Below are positions 1 through 9,075 of a stretch of 64,000 bases of DNA, piece by piece. How positions within the stretch are numbered: position 1 is the stretch's first letter; every line of letters starts with the position of its first letter. The stretch is from contig NZ_JACYUD010000009.1 of NCBI RefSeq assembly GCF_014841565.1, forward strand, positions 1-64,000, in the 5' to 3' direction. The notes under the pieces are model-generated. The model saw only the letters and a program-made list of their open reading frames with translations, had not been told where the DNA came from and did not search any database. This stretch comes from Rhizobium sp. CFBP 8762. GTDB lineage: Bacteria > Pseudomonadota > Alphaproteobacteria > Rhizobiales > Rhizobiaceae. Position numbers and translations under genes: made by a program.

Positions 1-2
1 AT

Positions 3-257
3 CACATAAAATCTGATTTGGGAATCTGCCGCCGGAAGCTACTCAACTGACGACACGCCCTAGCAATTCCAACATATGTTATTTGGGGCGAAAGAGATAT
101 GTATCGTCCTGCGCAAAGTTGGGACATGGAAATTCCTAGCCTAGCGAAGGTGTATCTTGGGCGGGGGCACAATTTCTATAAATCGGAGGAGAATGGTCTC
201 GATCCCGAGCTAGAAAGAGATATTTTAAGTTACGTAGCAAGTAAAGCCGAGTATTGA
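3..257 (+). pseudogene. C-terminal remnant of an alpha/beta-hydrolase
   Basis: One reading frame runs to a TGA at 255-257 and has the look of the last strand-turn-helix part of an alpha/beta-hydrolase: the block IPTYVIWGERD (around 66-98) matches the strand that ends in the acidic catalytic residue, and GRGHNFYKSE (about 153-182) matches the loop with the catalytic histidine. The same frame is interrupted by a TGA at 48-50, upstream of which the residues still look compatible with the family. It is therefore either a broken gene or, less likely, a gene whose start lies elsewhere. The next feature downstream is a decayed insertion sequence, which fits a degenerating region. Assignment to a fold is from motifs only; no substrate can be inferred. 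Confidence 0.4.
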
Positions 258-377
258 TACGTTTACATGATCAAGCCGAGGGTTGATACAACCAAAAGTT
301 AGAATTGTGAACGCCAATTATTATTTTTATCGTTCAACATATTAACGCAGGCGGAATTTAATTATACGGGAGGCCTA

Positions 378-396
378 AGAGCCGGACTCAAAAAGG
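378..396 (+). repeat. Putative left terminal inverted repeat of the IS
   Basis: The 19 bases agagccggactcaaaaagg pair imperfectly with the sequence at 1291-1309. They lie just outside the transposase stop codon, where an IS5 end is expected. Confidence 0.5.
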
Positions 397-398
397 GT

Positions 399-1229
399 TC
401 AACGATATCTATATCTTGCGAGGCTTCTTGTGAGCATTCGGATGTGAACGATCGTGATCCAAGCTTCTGCTGAAGCAACGGATTTTTCGAAGTCCTTTGC
501 CAACCTACGGCATCGACCCAGCCATGCGAAGGTCCGCTCAACGACCCAGCGGCGCGGCAGGATTCGAACCCTTGGCCTTTTCCGAACGTTTGATGATTTC
601 GAGTGTCCATTTCCCGATTTTCTGCAACCGCTTTTTCAGCTGGTCGCCCGCATAGCCGCCATCGGCGAAGATAAGAAGCAGCCATGGCCATCGGTTCCTG
701 ATGGATTTTAGGAGATCGGGAGCGCCGTCTCGATCCTGAATATCGGCACTGTACACGATGAGGCAGAATACCAGCCCAAGTGTATTTACGATGATGTGGC
801 GCTTGCGGCCCTAGAATTTCTTGCACGCATCAAAGCCCCAGATACTGCCGCTTTCGGTTGTTTTGACGCTTTGGCTATCGACGGCACCGGCCGTCGGTAA
901 GGCTTCTTTCCCCTCCAGTTCCCGCGCCTCCATGACGAGGTGATGGTTGATCCGTGACCAAAGGCCCATGGCCCGCCATTCATAGAAACACCGCTGAACG
1001 TCGGACAGGGAGGAAAGTCCCTGGGCAGCATCCGCCACTGACAACCCGTCGAGGCGATTTAGAGACGAGCTTTCACAACCTCCCGCAAATTGGTCTTGCG
1101 CGGCCGACCCAAACGCCGTGGCGCGGTCATGAACGCCGCAACAAATTCCCATTCGCAATCCGTAACGTCGCTTGCCTATCGCAGCGTCCGACGGACATAA
1201 TTCCGCCGGGTGGTTTCCGTCCAGGCCAT
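399..1229 (-). pseudogene. IS5-family transposase, frameshifted and with stops
   Basis: Read from an ATG at 1227-1229, the frame begins MAWTETTRRNYVRR, the usual start of this transposase group, then meets an in-frame stop and continues with a helix-turn-helix-like block (RRLGRPRKTNLREVV). After another stop come GCQWRMLPRDFPP and, in a second frame, NHHLVMEARELEGKEALPTA and DSQSVKTTESG, which holds the first catalytic Asp. A third frame (756-538) gives ADIQDRDGAPDLLKS and FADGGYAG with the second Asp, and [15 protein letters not shown]. The C-terminus [20 protein letters not shown], with the catalytic Glu, returns in another frame and ends in TGA at 399-401. At least two stops and two or three frameshifts are needed to join the parts, so the gene is dead. 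Confidence 0.85.
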
Positions 1230-1290
1230 CATGCTCTCCGTCGAATCTTTGCAAATCCGAAGGAACCACAACTGACTGAAATTACTCATA

Positions 1291-1309
1291 CCTTTTTAAG
1301 GCAGCCTCG
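1291..1309 (+). repeat. Putative right terminal inverted repeat of the IS
   Basis: The bases cctttttaaggcagcctcg are an imperfect reverse complement of 378-396 and lie about 60 bases upstream of the transposase start. Confidence 0.5.
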
Positions 1310-1358
1310 AAGCATAATCTTACCAATTCTCGCTTTGCTCCGGTCGGATTATGCTCTA
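1309..1358 (+). repeat. Half copy of the family A palindromic repeat
   Basis: This block (gaagcataatc ... ggattatgctcta) matches the second stem-loop half of the complete elements at 24774-24877, 51725-51829 and 61881-61983, with a few changes. The first half (the agagcgc/gcgctct stem) is missing; its place is taken by the right end of the decayed IS. The last three bases (cta, 1356-1358) are the TAG stop codon of the neighbouring csaA-like gene on the minus strand. Confidence 0.8.
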
Positions 1359-1697
1359 GAGAAGCTTCTGCCCGTTTGGAACGGTCTGTTCCACGGCTGC
1401 AAGCACAATAGCGCCAGCGCTATCTTCAAACCCCAGAGTCAAAACCTCGGAGCGTACCGGCCCGATCTGTCTTGGTGGAAAATTGACCACGCCCAGAACC
1501 TGTCGCCCGATCAGCGTTTCCGGGGAATAATGCACAGTGATCTGAGCAGATGACTTTTTGAGGCCGATCTCGGGCCCGAAATCAATCACCAGCTTGTAAG
1601 CCGGTTTACGGGCTTGCGGAAAAACTTCCGCCTCGACAATGGTGCCAACGCGGATATCGACCTTGGCAAAATCCTCGTAGGAAATCGGATCGCTCAT
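1356..1697 (-). CDS. csaA: CsaA-like tRNA-binding protein
   Basis: A 113-residue protein that consists of a single tRNA-binding OB-fold domain, the length usual for CsaA. The opening [22 protein letters not shown] is the typical strand 1-2 pattern, and [27 protein letters not shown] is the family's second signature. CsaA homologues bind tRNA and have been described as secretion-related chaperones in Bacillus; the role in Alphaproteobacteria is unclear. The ATG at 1695-1697 overlaps the end of proC by four bases (1694-1697), so the two genes are almost certainly co-transcribed and translationally coupled. The TAG stop lies inside the edge of a palindromic repeat, so the original C-terminus may have been changed by the repeat. 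Confidence 0.85.
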   Translation of the reverse strand: MSDPISYEDFAKVDIRVGTIVEAEVFPQARKPAYKLVIDFGPEIGLKKSSAQITVHYSPETLIGRQVLGVVNFPPRQIGPVRSEVLTLGFEDSAGAIVLAAVEQTVPNGQKLL

Positions 1698-2509
1698 CCC
1701 GCCAGTTCCTGTGCGCGTGTGCGTGCCGCCTCCAAAGCCGCATCGAAAATCGGCTGGATACCCTTGTCCGCCATCAGAACGGACAGGGCCGCCGCCGTAG
1801 TTCCCCCGGGAGACGTGACATTCTTGCGCAAGGTCGCCGCCTCATCGCTCGATTGGTGGAGCAGTTCGCCCGCACCCGCAACGGTTTCGCGCGCCAACCG
1901 CATGGCGAGTTCCGCCGGCAGACCAAGCTTGCGGCCAGCCTCGGCCATCACTTCCACGAGATAGAAAACATAGGCTGGACCGCTGCCGGACACAGCCGTA
2001 ACAGAATCGATATCGGCTTCGCTGTCCACCCATTCAACCGGACCGCTGACGCGCAGCAATTGATCGACCGTCTGGCGTTGTGCCTCGCTCACGGCCGCAT
2101 TGGCAAACGCGCCGGTCACGCCGCGTCCGATCATTGCGGGAGTATTGGGCATAGCCCGCACCATGGCAGCCTGCCCCAGATGCTGCTGCATGAACGCCAA
2201 TGTCTTGCCAGCAGCAACGGAAACGATGACGGTGTTCGGCCCAACCAGACCTTTCAGCGGCGCAATCACGGCTTCCATGATCTGCGGCTTGACCGCCAGA
2301 AACAGTACGCCCGCCTTCAGGTCATCCGGAGCGTGGCGGACGTGACGTGCTCCATGCTCGGCGATCAAACCGGCCATGCTTTCCGACGGGCCGGGATCCA
2401 GCACCACGACAGATGCGCCGTCAATTCCACTTTTCAGCCAGCCGGACAGCATAGCGCCACCCATATTGCCAGCGCCTACCAGAACAATTGGATTGGACAT
2501 GTCACTCAT
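1694..2509 (-). CDS. proC: Pyrroline-5-carboxylate reductase
   Basis: A 271-residue cytoplasmic enzyme for the last step of proline synthesis, reduction of 1-pyrroline-5-carboxylate with NAD(P)H. The N-terminal [18 protein letters not shown] is the Rossmann dinucleotide-binding loop, VKPQIMEAV follows the second nucleotide-binding strand, and the C-terminal part has the P5C reductase signature including [13 protein letters not shown] near residue 230. SGSGPAYVF marks the start of the helical dimerisation domain. Length and order agree with the family. It lies in a minus-strand operon between a YbjN gene (three bases upstream) and csaA (four-base overlap). The start ATG at 2509 gives the standard N-terminus. 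Confidence 0.95.
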   Translation of the reverse strand: MSDMSNPIVLVGAGNMGGAMLSGWLKSGIDGASVVVLDPGPSESMAGLIAEHGARHVRHAPDDLKAGVLFLAVKPQIMEAVIAPLKGLVGPNTVIVSVAAGKTLAFMQQHLGQAAMVRAMPNTPAMIGRGVTGAFANAAVSEAQRQTVDQLLRVSGPVEWVDSEADIDSVTAVSGSGPAYVFYLVEVMAEAGRKLGLPAELAMRLARETVAGAGELLHQSSDEAATLRKNVTSPGGTTAAALSVLMADKGIQPIFDAALEAARTRAQELAG

Positions 2510-2512
2510 GGT

Positions 2513-3013
2513 TCACGCTTCGCCTACGGTTTCAAACAGCACCGCATCGACAGCGCGCTGCGCATCGAGACCCGACCAGACGACGAACTGAAACGCCTGA
2601 TAATAGCATTCGCAAGCATCAAGGGCGCTGGAGAGCAGAACTTCCACCTGCTGGTTGGTCGGCTCGGCTCCGCCTGCGAGCAGCAGCGACTGGCGAAATA
2701 TCACCACTTCTTCCTGCCGCCACAGGTCAAAATGCCCCATCAGCACCTGTCCGTTGATGTGCGACAACAGCCGGATGACCTCGTTTACGCGCGCTTCGGA
2801 CACCTTGATATCAAATGCACAGGCCAGATGCAGGGCTTCGAACTCTTCCATCCACGAGAAGGACACGTGGTAGTCCGTCCACTTGCCCTCAACCGTCATG
2901 GCGATTTCGTCTTCGCCGGAGCGTTCAAACGACCAGTCATTATTGGCAGCAACAAATTCGATCATATCGACCGGATTTGACTGGCGTTGAAATCCCATTT
3001 CCATCAGGCTCAT
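2513..3013 (-). CDS. YbjN domain-containing protein
   Basis: A 166-residue soluble protein with the YbjN pattern: an N-terminal NPVDMIEFVAANNDWSFER, a beta-rich centre (EIAMTVEGKWTDYHVSFSW) and a helical C-terminus with the repeated hydrophobic heptads of this fold, which is related to type III secretion chaperones. E. coli YbjN is a regulator-like protein of uncertain mechanism; in Rhizobiales the homologue commonly precedes proC, as here. The stop lies three bases before the proC start, so both are in one operon. Starts at residue 1, 4 or 6 are all possible (three methionines in a row of six residues); the first was kept. No catalytic residues are apparent. Confidence 0.85.
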   Translation of the reverse strand: MSLMEMGFQRQSNPVDMIEFVAANNDWSFERSGEDEIAMTVEGKWTDYHVSFSWMEEFEALHLACAFDIKVSEARVNEVIRLLSHINGQVLMGHFDLWRQEEVVIFRQSLLLAGGAEPTNQQVEVLLSSALDACECYYQAFQFVVWSGLDAQRAVDAVLFETVGEA

Positions 3014-3475
3014 GCGTCACCTTCATGCCAGTGCAGCCATGCGCAATCGTGGCTTCACGACCATGCACACCAACACCGGACCAAACACTCGATGATTGCT
3101 GAATGCACCGCACCTCTAGCGGCAGAACCCTGCCCCGAACTTGCGTGATCCGTTTCGAATCATCATTTAAAATCAGTGTATAACGGTGGAGTCAGCGTGC
3201 CAGCCCCCTTAACTGAAAATTAAGGCGCCGGGTTGTGGACAGCCATTGGGAAAAAGATTCAAACAGGAGTCATAACCGACTCTGCCATAAGGCTTTTTTG
3301 ACTGTGTCCACAGGTGGAAAACTTTTAGAAAAAAATTGGTTTGCAATATAAGGCAAAACGCGAATGACAAAAGCAAATCAATTGGTGCAACTTGACTCAA
3401 ACTGACCGGGAGTCCGCGCTAAACCCCTGACACATAAGGAAAGGACGTGAAAGACAATCTCTCACGCCCCAAAAT
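3014..3475. other. Intergenic region without a supported gene
   Basis: About 460 bases between the divergent YbjN operon and the end of the UbiK-like gene. It must hold the promoter of the ybjN-proC-csaA operon. A small minus-strand reading frame (3209-3400) has no credible ribosome site and no family look. The facing heptamers gtggaca (near 3234) and tgtccac (near 3305) resemble degenerate DnaA boxes but differ from the consensus at two or more positions. Confidence 0.5.
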
Positions 3476-3754
3476 TCAAATGGTATCGGCACCTTCGGTC
3501 TGTGTGCCGCCGAGGCGGATTTCCAGCGCATCGATCCGCGCCTTCAGGGCATCGTTTTCATCGCGCGCCTTGATGGCCATTTCATGCACGGCATCGAATT
3601 CCTCACGCTTGACCAGATCCATGGAGTTCAGGAGGCGTTCCGCCTGCCCGCGAAACGCGGTCTCAACCTCACGGCGAACGCCCTGCGCGGCCCCGGCTGC
3701 ATCCGTCATCAGCTTGGCGAAATCATCGAGTATGCGGTTTGTGCCCGTGGTCAT
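3476..3754 (-). CDS. UbiK-like accessory factor (BMFP domain)
   Basis: A 92-residue protein of the membrane fusogenic (BMFP, formerly DUF526) family. The N-terminal half RILDDFAKLMTDAAGAAQG is the amphipathic helix of the family and the C-terminal half (KARDENDALKARIDALEIRL) is a short trimeric coiled coil; together these make the usual length of 80-100 residues. UbiK supports the ubiquinone biosynthesis complex in gammaproteobacteria, and Brucella BMFP can fuse membranes in vitro; which role applies here is not known. The ATG at 3752-3754 was chosen because GGAGAC lies eight bases upstream; a longer frame up to 3811 has no family residues. It is divergent from lgt. Confidence 0.85.
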   Translation of the reverse strand: MTTGTNRILDDFAKLMTDAAGAAQGVRREVETAFRGQAERLLNSMDLVKREEFDAVHEMAIKARDENDALKARIDALEIRLGGTQTEGADTI

Positions 3755-4012
3755 GTGTCTGTCTCCAGTGTTGGTTGCTGTTGAGGTAGGGTTTCGCTTT
3801 GGGCGATGCAAGTGAAATTGCCTTTGAATTTACCGGGATTTCCGGGAATTGGACAGGCATTCGTCTTGACCCTGCCGAAATCGAGCGCCATGGTTCACGT
3901 GGCTGCAAGGTTCACGCTAGGATTCGCGTGCAAAATATGCAGTGATTTAAGTATGTTACGGCTCGCGTTCGTTTGCTTAACACGAGAACCGTAAATCGAT
4001 TGGACCTGTCAT

Positions 4013-4873
4013 TTGAACACCCTTGCAAATTCCATGGCAATTTTGCCGTTCCCCAATATCGATCCGGTGCTGTTTTCCATCGGTCCGGTGTCCGTTCACT
4101 GGTATGGGCTGGCCTATGTCGCGGGTATCCTGTTGGGCTGGCTGTATGCCAAACGCATTGCCGCCAACAATACCCTGTGGCGCAGCAACACATCGCCCAT
4201 CACGCAACTGAACCTCGACGATTTTCTCTTGTGGGTGGCGCTTGGCATCGTTCTGGGCGGGCGCATCGGTTATGTGCTGTTCTACGATTTTCCCAACGTC
4301 GTCGAAAATCCACTTCGAATCTTCCAGATCTGGAACGGGGGCATGTCGTTTCACGGCGGGTTGCTCGGCACCATTCTTGCCATGGTTATCTTTGCGCGCA
4401 AACATAGCATTCCCCTGTGGAGCCTGTTTGACATTGTCGCCGCCGTCGTTCCCATCGGGCTATTTTGCGGGCGCATCGCCAATTTCATCAATGGTGAACT
4501 CTGGGGTAGAGTATCCGATGTGCCCTGGGCATTCGTGTTCCCCACGGGTGGGCCGTTTGCCCGCCACCCGAGCCAGTTGTATGAGGCCATTCTGGAAGGC
4601 ATCGTCCTTTTTACCCTGCTCGCCATCATGATTTTCAAGATGCATTCGCTGAAAATGCCAGGGCTGGTCAGCGGCGTCTTCGTCAGCGTCTACGCCTTGT
4701 CACGAATTTTCGTCGAGTTCTTCCGGGAGCCGGATGCGCAAATCGGCTATCTCGCTGGCGGCTGGTTGACTATGGGCATGGTTCTTTCCATTCCCATGCT
4801 GGCCATTGGTCTTTGGGGCATATGGCGCGCGCGCCGCGCGGCAAGTGGTTTGAGCGGTGCGGTGCCGATGTGA
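4013..4873 (+). CDS. lgt: Prolipoprotein diacylglyceryl transferase
   Basis: An inner-membrane enzyme with about seven membrane segments that transfers diacylglycerol from phosphatidylglycerol to the lipobox cysteine of prolipoproteins. The markers are [13 protein letters not shown] near residue 28, MSFHGGLLG with the catalytic histidine region near residue 112, and the family signature [14 protein letters not shown] near residue 150; RHPSQLYEA and the C-terminal FREPDAQIG complete the pattern. Length 286 is normal. The first possible start is TTG at 4013; an ATG at 4034 would remove seven residues. TTG was preferred because the resulting N-terminus before the FPNIDPV block has the length seen in related proteins. 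The stop overlaps the next gene by four bases. Confidence 0.95.
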   Translation: MNTLANSMAILPFPNIDPVLFSIGPVSVHWYGLAYVAGILLGWLYAKRIAANNTLWRSNTSPITQLNLDDFLLWVALGIVLGGRIGYVLFYDFPNVVENPLRIFQIWNGGMSFHGGLLGTILAMVIFARKHSIPLWSLFDIVAAVVPIGLFCGRIANFINGELWGRVSDVPWAFVFPTGGPFARHPSQLYEAILEGIVLFTLLAIMIFKMHSLKMPGLVSGVFVSVYALSRIFVEFFREPDAQIGYLAGGWLTMGMVLSIPMLAIGLWGIWRARRAASGLSGAVPM

Positions 4874-5973
4874 CGACGAAGCTTGAACACCATCTCCGCT
4901 CGCTGATCCGCACCACTGGACCCATCAGTGTTGCCGATTACTTCCATCTGTGTCTCTCCGATCCGCAATACGGATACTACAAGACGCATGATCCGTTTGG
5001 CGTGGATGGCGACTTCATAACCGCACCGGAAATCAGCCAGCTTTTTGGCGAAATGATCGGCATTTTTCTCGTTCATGCCTGGCAAAGCCATGGCGCTCCC
5101 GACAATCCGCATCTGGTGGAAATCGGTCCGGGCCGCGGCACGATGATGACCGATATTCTGCGCGTGATCCAGAAGCTGGCACCGGCACTCTATGGGCAGT
5201 TGCAGGTGCATCTGGTGGAATCCAGCGAGCGCTTGCAGAAGGTCCAAAGCCAGTCGGTTGTGGAACACAAGTTCAAGACCACATGGCACGACAGTCTGGA
5301 AACCGTGCCCGAAGGGTTTACGCTGGCGGTGGCGAACGAACTATTCGACGCCATCCCCATGCGCCAGTTTGTGGCAACCGGCCAAGGCTTTCGTGAGCGT
5401 ATGGTCGCGCTGGATGAACAGGACAATCTGACCTTTGCCGCAGGCGTGGCAACGCTGGACCCCGTTTCATTGCCAACGGGCTACGACACTGCCCGCACCG
5501 GCTCGATCTTCGAACTGGCTCCGGCCCGCGACGCCATCATGCAGCAATTATCGGAGCGCATCCGTTCGTTTGGCGGTACAGCGCTCATCATTGACTATGG
5601 ACATATGGCCACCAGTCTGGGTGATACACTGCAGGCCGTCTATCAGCACCAGTTCGATCCGCCTTTGGCCCACCCCGGCGACGCGGACCTGACAAGCCAT
5701 GTGGATTTTGAGGCGCTGGCGCGTCGCGCACGTGCCACCGGCCTGCACATCAACGGCATTCTGCCGCAGGGCGATTTCCTTGTCATGCTCGGTCTGCTGG
5801 AGCGGGCCGCCGCCTTAGGCCGCAACAAGGATGCGGTCATTCAGGAAAGCATCCGCATGGATGTGGCGCGTCTGGCCGGTTCCGGCGAGGGTAAAATGGG
5901 CGAATTGTTCAAAGTGCTGGCGGTCAGCCATCCGGCTGTAGACCTTGTTCCGTTCAAGCTTCCACCTACTTAA
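4870..5973 (+). CDS. SAM-dependent methyltransferase, MidA/NDUFAF7 family
   Basis: A 367-residue protein of the family (formerly DUF185) that includes mitochondrial NDUFAF7, which methylates an arginine of the complex I subunit NDUFS2. The hallmarks are [18 protein letters not shown] near the N-terminus, the [18 protein letters not shown] block, the SAM-binding [17 protein letters not shown], and [18 protein letters not shown] start at 4870 was chosen because it overlaps the lgt stop (GTGA), giving translational coupling; an upstream ATG at 4813 lies wholly inside lgt. The gene forms an operon with lgt and pgeF, an order common in Rhizobiales. A complex I assembly role is an inference from the eukaryotic homologue. 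Confidence 0.9.
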   Translation: MTTKLEHHLRSLIRTTGPISVADYFHLCLSDPQYGYYKTHDPFGVDGDFITAPEISQLFGEMIGIFLVHAWQSHGAPDNPHLVEIGPGRGTMMTDILRVIQKLAPALYGQLQVHLVESSERLQKVQSQSVVEHKFKTTWHDSLETVPEGFTLAVANELFDAIPMRQFVATGQGFRERMVALDEQDNLTFAAGVATLDPVSLPTGYDTARTGSIFELAPARDAIMQQLSERIRSFGGTALIIDYGHMATSLGDTLQAVYQHQFDPPLAHPGDADLTSHVDFEALARRARATGLHINGILPQGDFLVMLGLLERAAALGRNKDAVIQESIRMDVARLAGSGEGKMGELFKVLAVSHPAVDLVPFKLPPT

Positions 5974-6003
5974 GCCTCTCTTTGCAAACAAACGGAGCTT
6001 TGC

Positions 6004-6783
6004 ATGTTGTCTCCCATCCAAAGCCTGTTGATGGCGGAGCTTGATATTCCTGGCATCCGGCATGGATTTTTCACGCGTCAGGGCGGCGTTTCGCATGGAA
6101 TCTATGCAAGCCTGAATGTTGGCGTCGGCTCGAACGACGCCGCCGACCATGTGATGGAGAACCGCGCACGGGTTGCGGCATGGTTCCAATCCGGTCTTGA
6201 GCGGTTGGCAACGGTGCATCAGATCCACTCGCCGGATGTGGTCGTGGTCGATGACACCTATGACGGCACACGCCACAAAGCCGATGCGCTGGTAACAAAA
6301 ACCCCGGGTTTGATTCTCGGCGCACTCAGCGCCGATTGCGGCCCGGTTTTGTTTGCCGATGCGAAGGCACACGTGATCGGCGCTGCCCATGCGGGCTGGA
6401 AGGGTGCGTTGAGCGGGGTGTTGGAAAACACCATTGATGCCATGGTCAGCCTCGGTGCGGACCGGGCTGCCATTCGCGCCTGCCTCGGGCCATCGATCAG
6501 CAAACGCAATTATGAAGTGGGGCCGGAGTTCGTATCGCGTTTTCTGGAAGCGGACACCCGGTCGCAATCATTCTTCTCACCGTCCCGTCAGCCGGGACAT
6601 TCTATGTTCGATTTGCCCGGTTACACATGCGGGCGGTTGACAGCAGCCGGCATAACATCCGAAAACCTCGATCTGTGCACCTATGACGATGAGGAGCGTT
6701 TCTTCTCCTACAGGCGCACCACACACCGGGGTGAGCCCGATTACGGTCGGCAGATTTCGGCAATACAGATACTGGAGACTTGA
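6004..6783 (+). CDS. pgeF: Purine nucleoside phosphorylase/laccase-domain protein (YfiH family)
   Basis: A 259-residue YfiH/DUF152-family protein. Members have been reported as multi-copper-oxidase-like, as peptidoglycan editing factor PgeF and as adenosine/inosine phosphorylases. The three metal-binding positions are visible: the histidine in TVHQIHSPDVV, the cysteine in SADCGPVLFAD and the histidine in GAAHAGWKGALSG. The C-terminal FDLPGYTCGRLTAAGI and DDEERFFSYRR blocks are also typical. It begins with ATG at 6004, with a GGAG-type site a few bases upstream, 30 bases after the methyltransferase gene, and its stop touches the next gene (one base between), so it belongs to the lgt operon. 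Confidence 0.9.
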   Translation: MLSPIQSLLMAELDIPGIRHGFFTRQGGVSHGIYASLNVGVGSNDAADHVMENRARVAAWFQSGLERLATVHQIHSPDVVVVDDTYDGTRHKADALVTKTPGLILGALSADCGPVLFADAKAHVIGAAHAGWKGALSGVLENTIDAMVSLGADRAAIRACLGPSISKRNYEVGPEFVSRFLEADTRSQSFFSPSRQPGHSMFDLPGYTCGRLTAAGITSENLDLCTYDDEERFFSYRRTTHRGEPDYGRQISAIQILET

Positions 6784-6784
6784 C

Positions 6785-7936
6785 ATGGCCCTGCATTTTG
6801 AACCGGTGGAATATGCCGAACGCCTTGAACGCCTGACCGCCGCCATGAAGGCGGAAAAGCTCGATGCCCTGCTGCTGTTTGCGCAGGAAAGCATGTACTG
6901 GCTGACCGGTTACGACACGTTCGGCTACTGCTTCTTTCAAACGCTGGTGGTGAAAGCCGACGGCTCGATGACGCTTCTGACACGCTCGGCTGATTTGCGT
7001 CAGGCGCGGCATACGTCCAATATCGAGACTATTCAGGTCTGGGTGGATCGTGTGAACGCCGACCCAACAATGGACCTCAAGAACCTGCTGAGCGAACTCG
7101 ATCTGCTTGGAATGCGCATCGGTATCGAATACGACACCCATGGCATGACCGGGCGTGTTGCGCGGCTGCTGGACCGGCAATTGTCAACCTTCGGCGAGTT
7201 GATCGATGCCTCCATGGTTGTCAGCAGTCTTCGGCTGATTAAAAGCCCCGCGGAACTCAAATATGTGGAACAGGCGGCAAGCCTTGCCGATGATGCACTG
7301 GATGCCGCCCTGCCACTGATCAGACCCGGTGGCAGCGAAGCGGATATTCTGGCGGCCATGCAAGGGGCGGTTTTCGCCGGTGGCGGCGATTACCCGGCCA
7401 ACGAGTTCATCATCGGCTCAGGCGCGGATGCACTGCTGTGCCGCTACAAGGCCGGGCGGCGCACGCTCGACGCAAACGATCAATTGACACTGGAATGGGC
7501 GGGTGCCAGCGCCCATTATCATGCCGCCATGATGCGCACGATTGTGATCGGCGAACCCTCAAACCGCCATCGTGAACTCTACAGCGCCTGCCGGGAGGCC
7601 ATTCAGGGCATTGAAATGGTTCTGCGTCCGGGCAACACGTTTGGCACAGTGTTTGACGTTCATGCCAAGATCATGGATGAGCGCGGCCTCGCCCGCCATC
7701 GTCTGAATGCCTGCGGCTACTCGCTTGGGGCACGGTTCTCGCCGTCATGGATGGAGCACCAGATGTTCCACCTCGGCAATACGCAGGCTATTGAGCCCGA
7801 CATGTCGCTGTTCGTGCACATGATCATCATGGACTCGGAATCCGGAACCGCCATGACGCTCGGCCAGACCTACATCACTACAGAGGGTGCGCCCCGTGCT
7901 CTTTCGCGTTTTGGGCTGGATTTTATCGCAATATAG
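6785..7936 (+). CDS. M24 (creatinase/aminopeptidase P fold) family protein, non-canonical metal site
   Basis: A 383-residue two-domain protein: an N-terminal creatinase-like domain (about 1-130) and a pita-bread M24 domain. It resembles Xaa-Pro peptidases, but the usual metal ligands are replaced: the stretch TLEWAGASAHYHAAMMRT stands where peptidases have two Asp ligands, CGYSLGARFSPSWM has no GHG-type histidine, and FVHMIIMD lacks the Glu of the usual E-P motif. The same substitutions occur in creatinase and in the ectoine hydrolase (DoeA)-like group, so a C-N hydrolase that does not need metal, rather than a peptidase, is the better guess. No ectoine genes are nearby. The ATG at 6785 follows the pgeF stop by one base; an upstream frame from 6683 is inside pgeF. 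Confidence 0.75.
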   Translation: MALHFEPVEYAERLERLTAAMKAEKLDALLLFAQESMYWLTGYDTFGYCFFQTLVVKADGSMTLLTRSADLRQARHTSNIETIQVWVDRVNADPTMDLKNLLSELDLLGMRIGIEYDTHGMTGRVARLLDRQLSTFGELIDASMVVSSLRLIKSPAELKYVEQAASLADDALDAALPLIRPGGSEADILAAMQGAVFAGGGDYPANEFIIGSGADALLCRYKAGRRTLDANDQLTLEWAGASAHYHAAMMRTIVIGEPSNRHRELYSACREAIQGIEMVLRPGNTFGTVFDVHAKIMDERGLARHRLNACGYSLGARFSPSWMEHQMFHLGNTQAIEPDMSLFVHMIIMDSESGTAMTLGQTYITTEGAPRALSRFGLDFIAI

Positions 7937-7982
7937 AATCCACTCATGAAACGTTAAGAAACCCTGCCGTATCCTAGCGAGC

Positions 7983-8843
7983 ATGGAAAAGCTGACCTCG
8001 ATTTTTACAGTCCTGGGTCTGGCCACAGGTCTTGCGGGCTGCAACAGCACAGACGCCCTGATGATACCGCCGATGGATGTCGGCGGTGGCACCTCCCGGT
8101 CGTCTCCCGTTACCACGGCTGATCTGGATGCGATGGAGCGCCAGCAGCCGGTGGTCTCCTATCAAACGACACCGGTTGCCACCCGAAATCTGGAACCGCC
8201 GAGCCAGACATCCGCCTTCGCTGCCGAAACTCCCGTCAGCACAGCGCAGACACAATTGGCTGCCGCCCAGACGGACTATCGTGACCCGCCCGGCTCGCTG
8301 GAGGCACAGGCGCGACAACTTGTCAGCAACAGCCGTGAACCTGTCCAAACGCCTGCGGGGCGCACAGGCGGGCAGATGCCACAACCTGAGGAAACCACTC
8401 AGGCTGAACCCCTGGACACACCCAGTCAACCGCAAGCGGCAACGGACACGGCGGCATTGTCCGCTGCGCCTTCTGTCAGCGGCACCATCCGCTTTCTGCC
8501 CATCATCGGCGCTCCGGTACAGTCCGTCACACCGCTGTCTCGCGAGCTTGGCGTCAAGGCACGCGCTAACGGCTTGAACATCAAAAGCTCGACGGACCAG
8601 ACCACCGAACATATCCTGAAAGGCTATTTCTCAGCCTTCCCCGATGGTGGCAAAACGACCGTTACATTTGTCTGGGACGTGCTGGACAACAGCGGCAACC
8701 GCCTGCACCGCATTCAGGGTCAGGACAGCGTTGCCAATACGGCTGCCGACCCGTGGGCGGCGGTTCCGGCAGAAACCATGCAGCGGATCGGCGACAAAAC
8801 CATTGCCGAATATATGACGTGGCGGGCCTCTCATCGCGGTTGA
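7983..8843 (+). CDS. Predicted lipoprotein of unknown function
   Basis: A 286-residue protein with a lipoprotein signal: a short basic start, a hydrophobic core and the lipobox LAGC at residues 18-21, so it is expected to be lipid-anchored by the product of lgt upstream. Residues 30-160 are rich in Thr, Gln, Pro and Ala and look disordered. The C-terminal 120 residues (starting near SGTIRFLPIIGAPVQS) look folded, with alternating strands (TEHILKGYFSAF, KTTVTFVWDVLDNSG) and a final helix ending EYMTWRASH. Such proteins are conserved in Rhizobiales without a known role. Forty-six bases separate it from the M24 gene. Confidence 0.75.
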   Translation: MEKLTSIFTVLGLATGLAGCNSTDALMIPPMDVGGGTSRSSPVTTADLDAMERQQPVVSYQTTPVATRNLEPPSQTSAFAAETPVSTAQTQLAAAQTDYRDPPGSLEAQARQLVSNSREPVQTPAGRTGGQMPQPEETTQAEPLDTPSQPQAATDTAALSAAPSVSGTIRFLPIIGAPVQSVTPLSRELGVKARANGLNIKSSTDQTTEHILKGYFSAFPDGGKTTVTFVWDVLDNSGNRLHRIQGQDSVANTAADPWAAVPAETMQRIGDKTIAEYMTWRASHRG

Positions 8844-9075
8844 AATCGATTTTTTGTGGGATACAAACGGGTGACACGGGCAAGACGCTTGCATTCAGTT
8901 TCAACAACGCTAAAAGGCCAAAAGCTGAAGGCGGGTTTCATGCAAGACTCATGACGTGGCGCGCTGGACTGCACACTCAAAGTCGCTGCCGGGTTGCACG
9001 TGGACCTGGAAACGAACGAAATGTATCATGCGCGTTCGGCGGCCAACCCGCTGACGCAAGCACAGGCGGACCAAC

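Larger units (their letters stand above)
378..1309 (-). mobile_element. Decayed IS5-family insertion sequence
   Basis: A stretch of about 930 bases encodes, on the minus strand, all parts of an IS5-type DDE transposase but spread over several frames. Imperfect terminal inverted repeats of 19 bases can be proposed at 378-396 and 1291-1309 (14 of 19 positions match by eye). No clear target duplication is visible. The right end runs directly into half of a palindromic intergenic repeat (1309-1358). The many stops and frameshifts mean the element cannot move on its own. The family call is well supported by the transposase motifs; exact ends are an inference. Confidence 0.75.

Noticed and set aside
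1853-2980. Plus-strand open frame (375 codons) opposite proC and ybjN
   Set aside because: Covers two real genes on the other strand; no domain or start signal.
3230-3315. Facing tgtccac/gtggaca heptamers resembling DnaA boxes
   Set aside because: Two or more mismatches to the consensus, only two copies, and no neighbouring origin genes (hemE, dnaA, dnaN, parAB).
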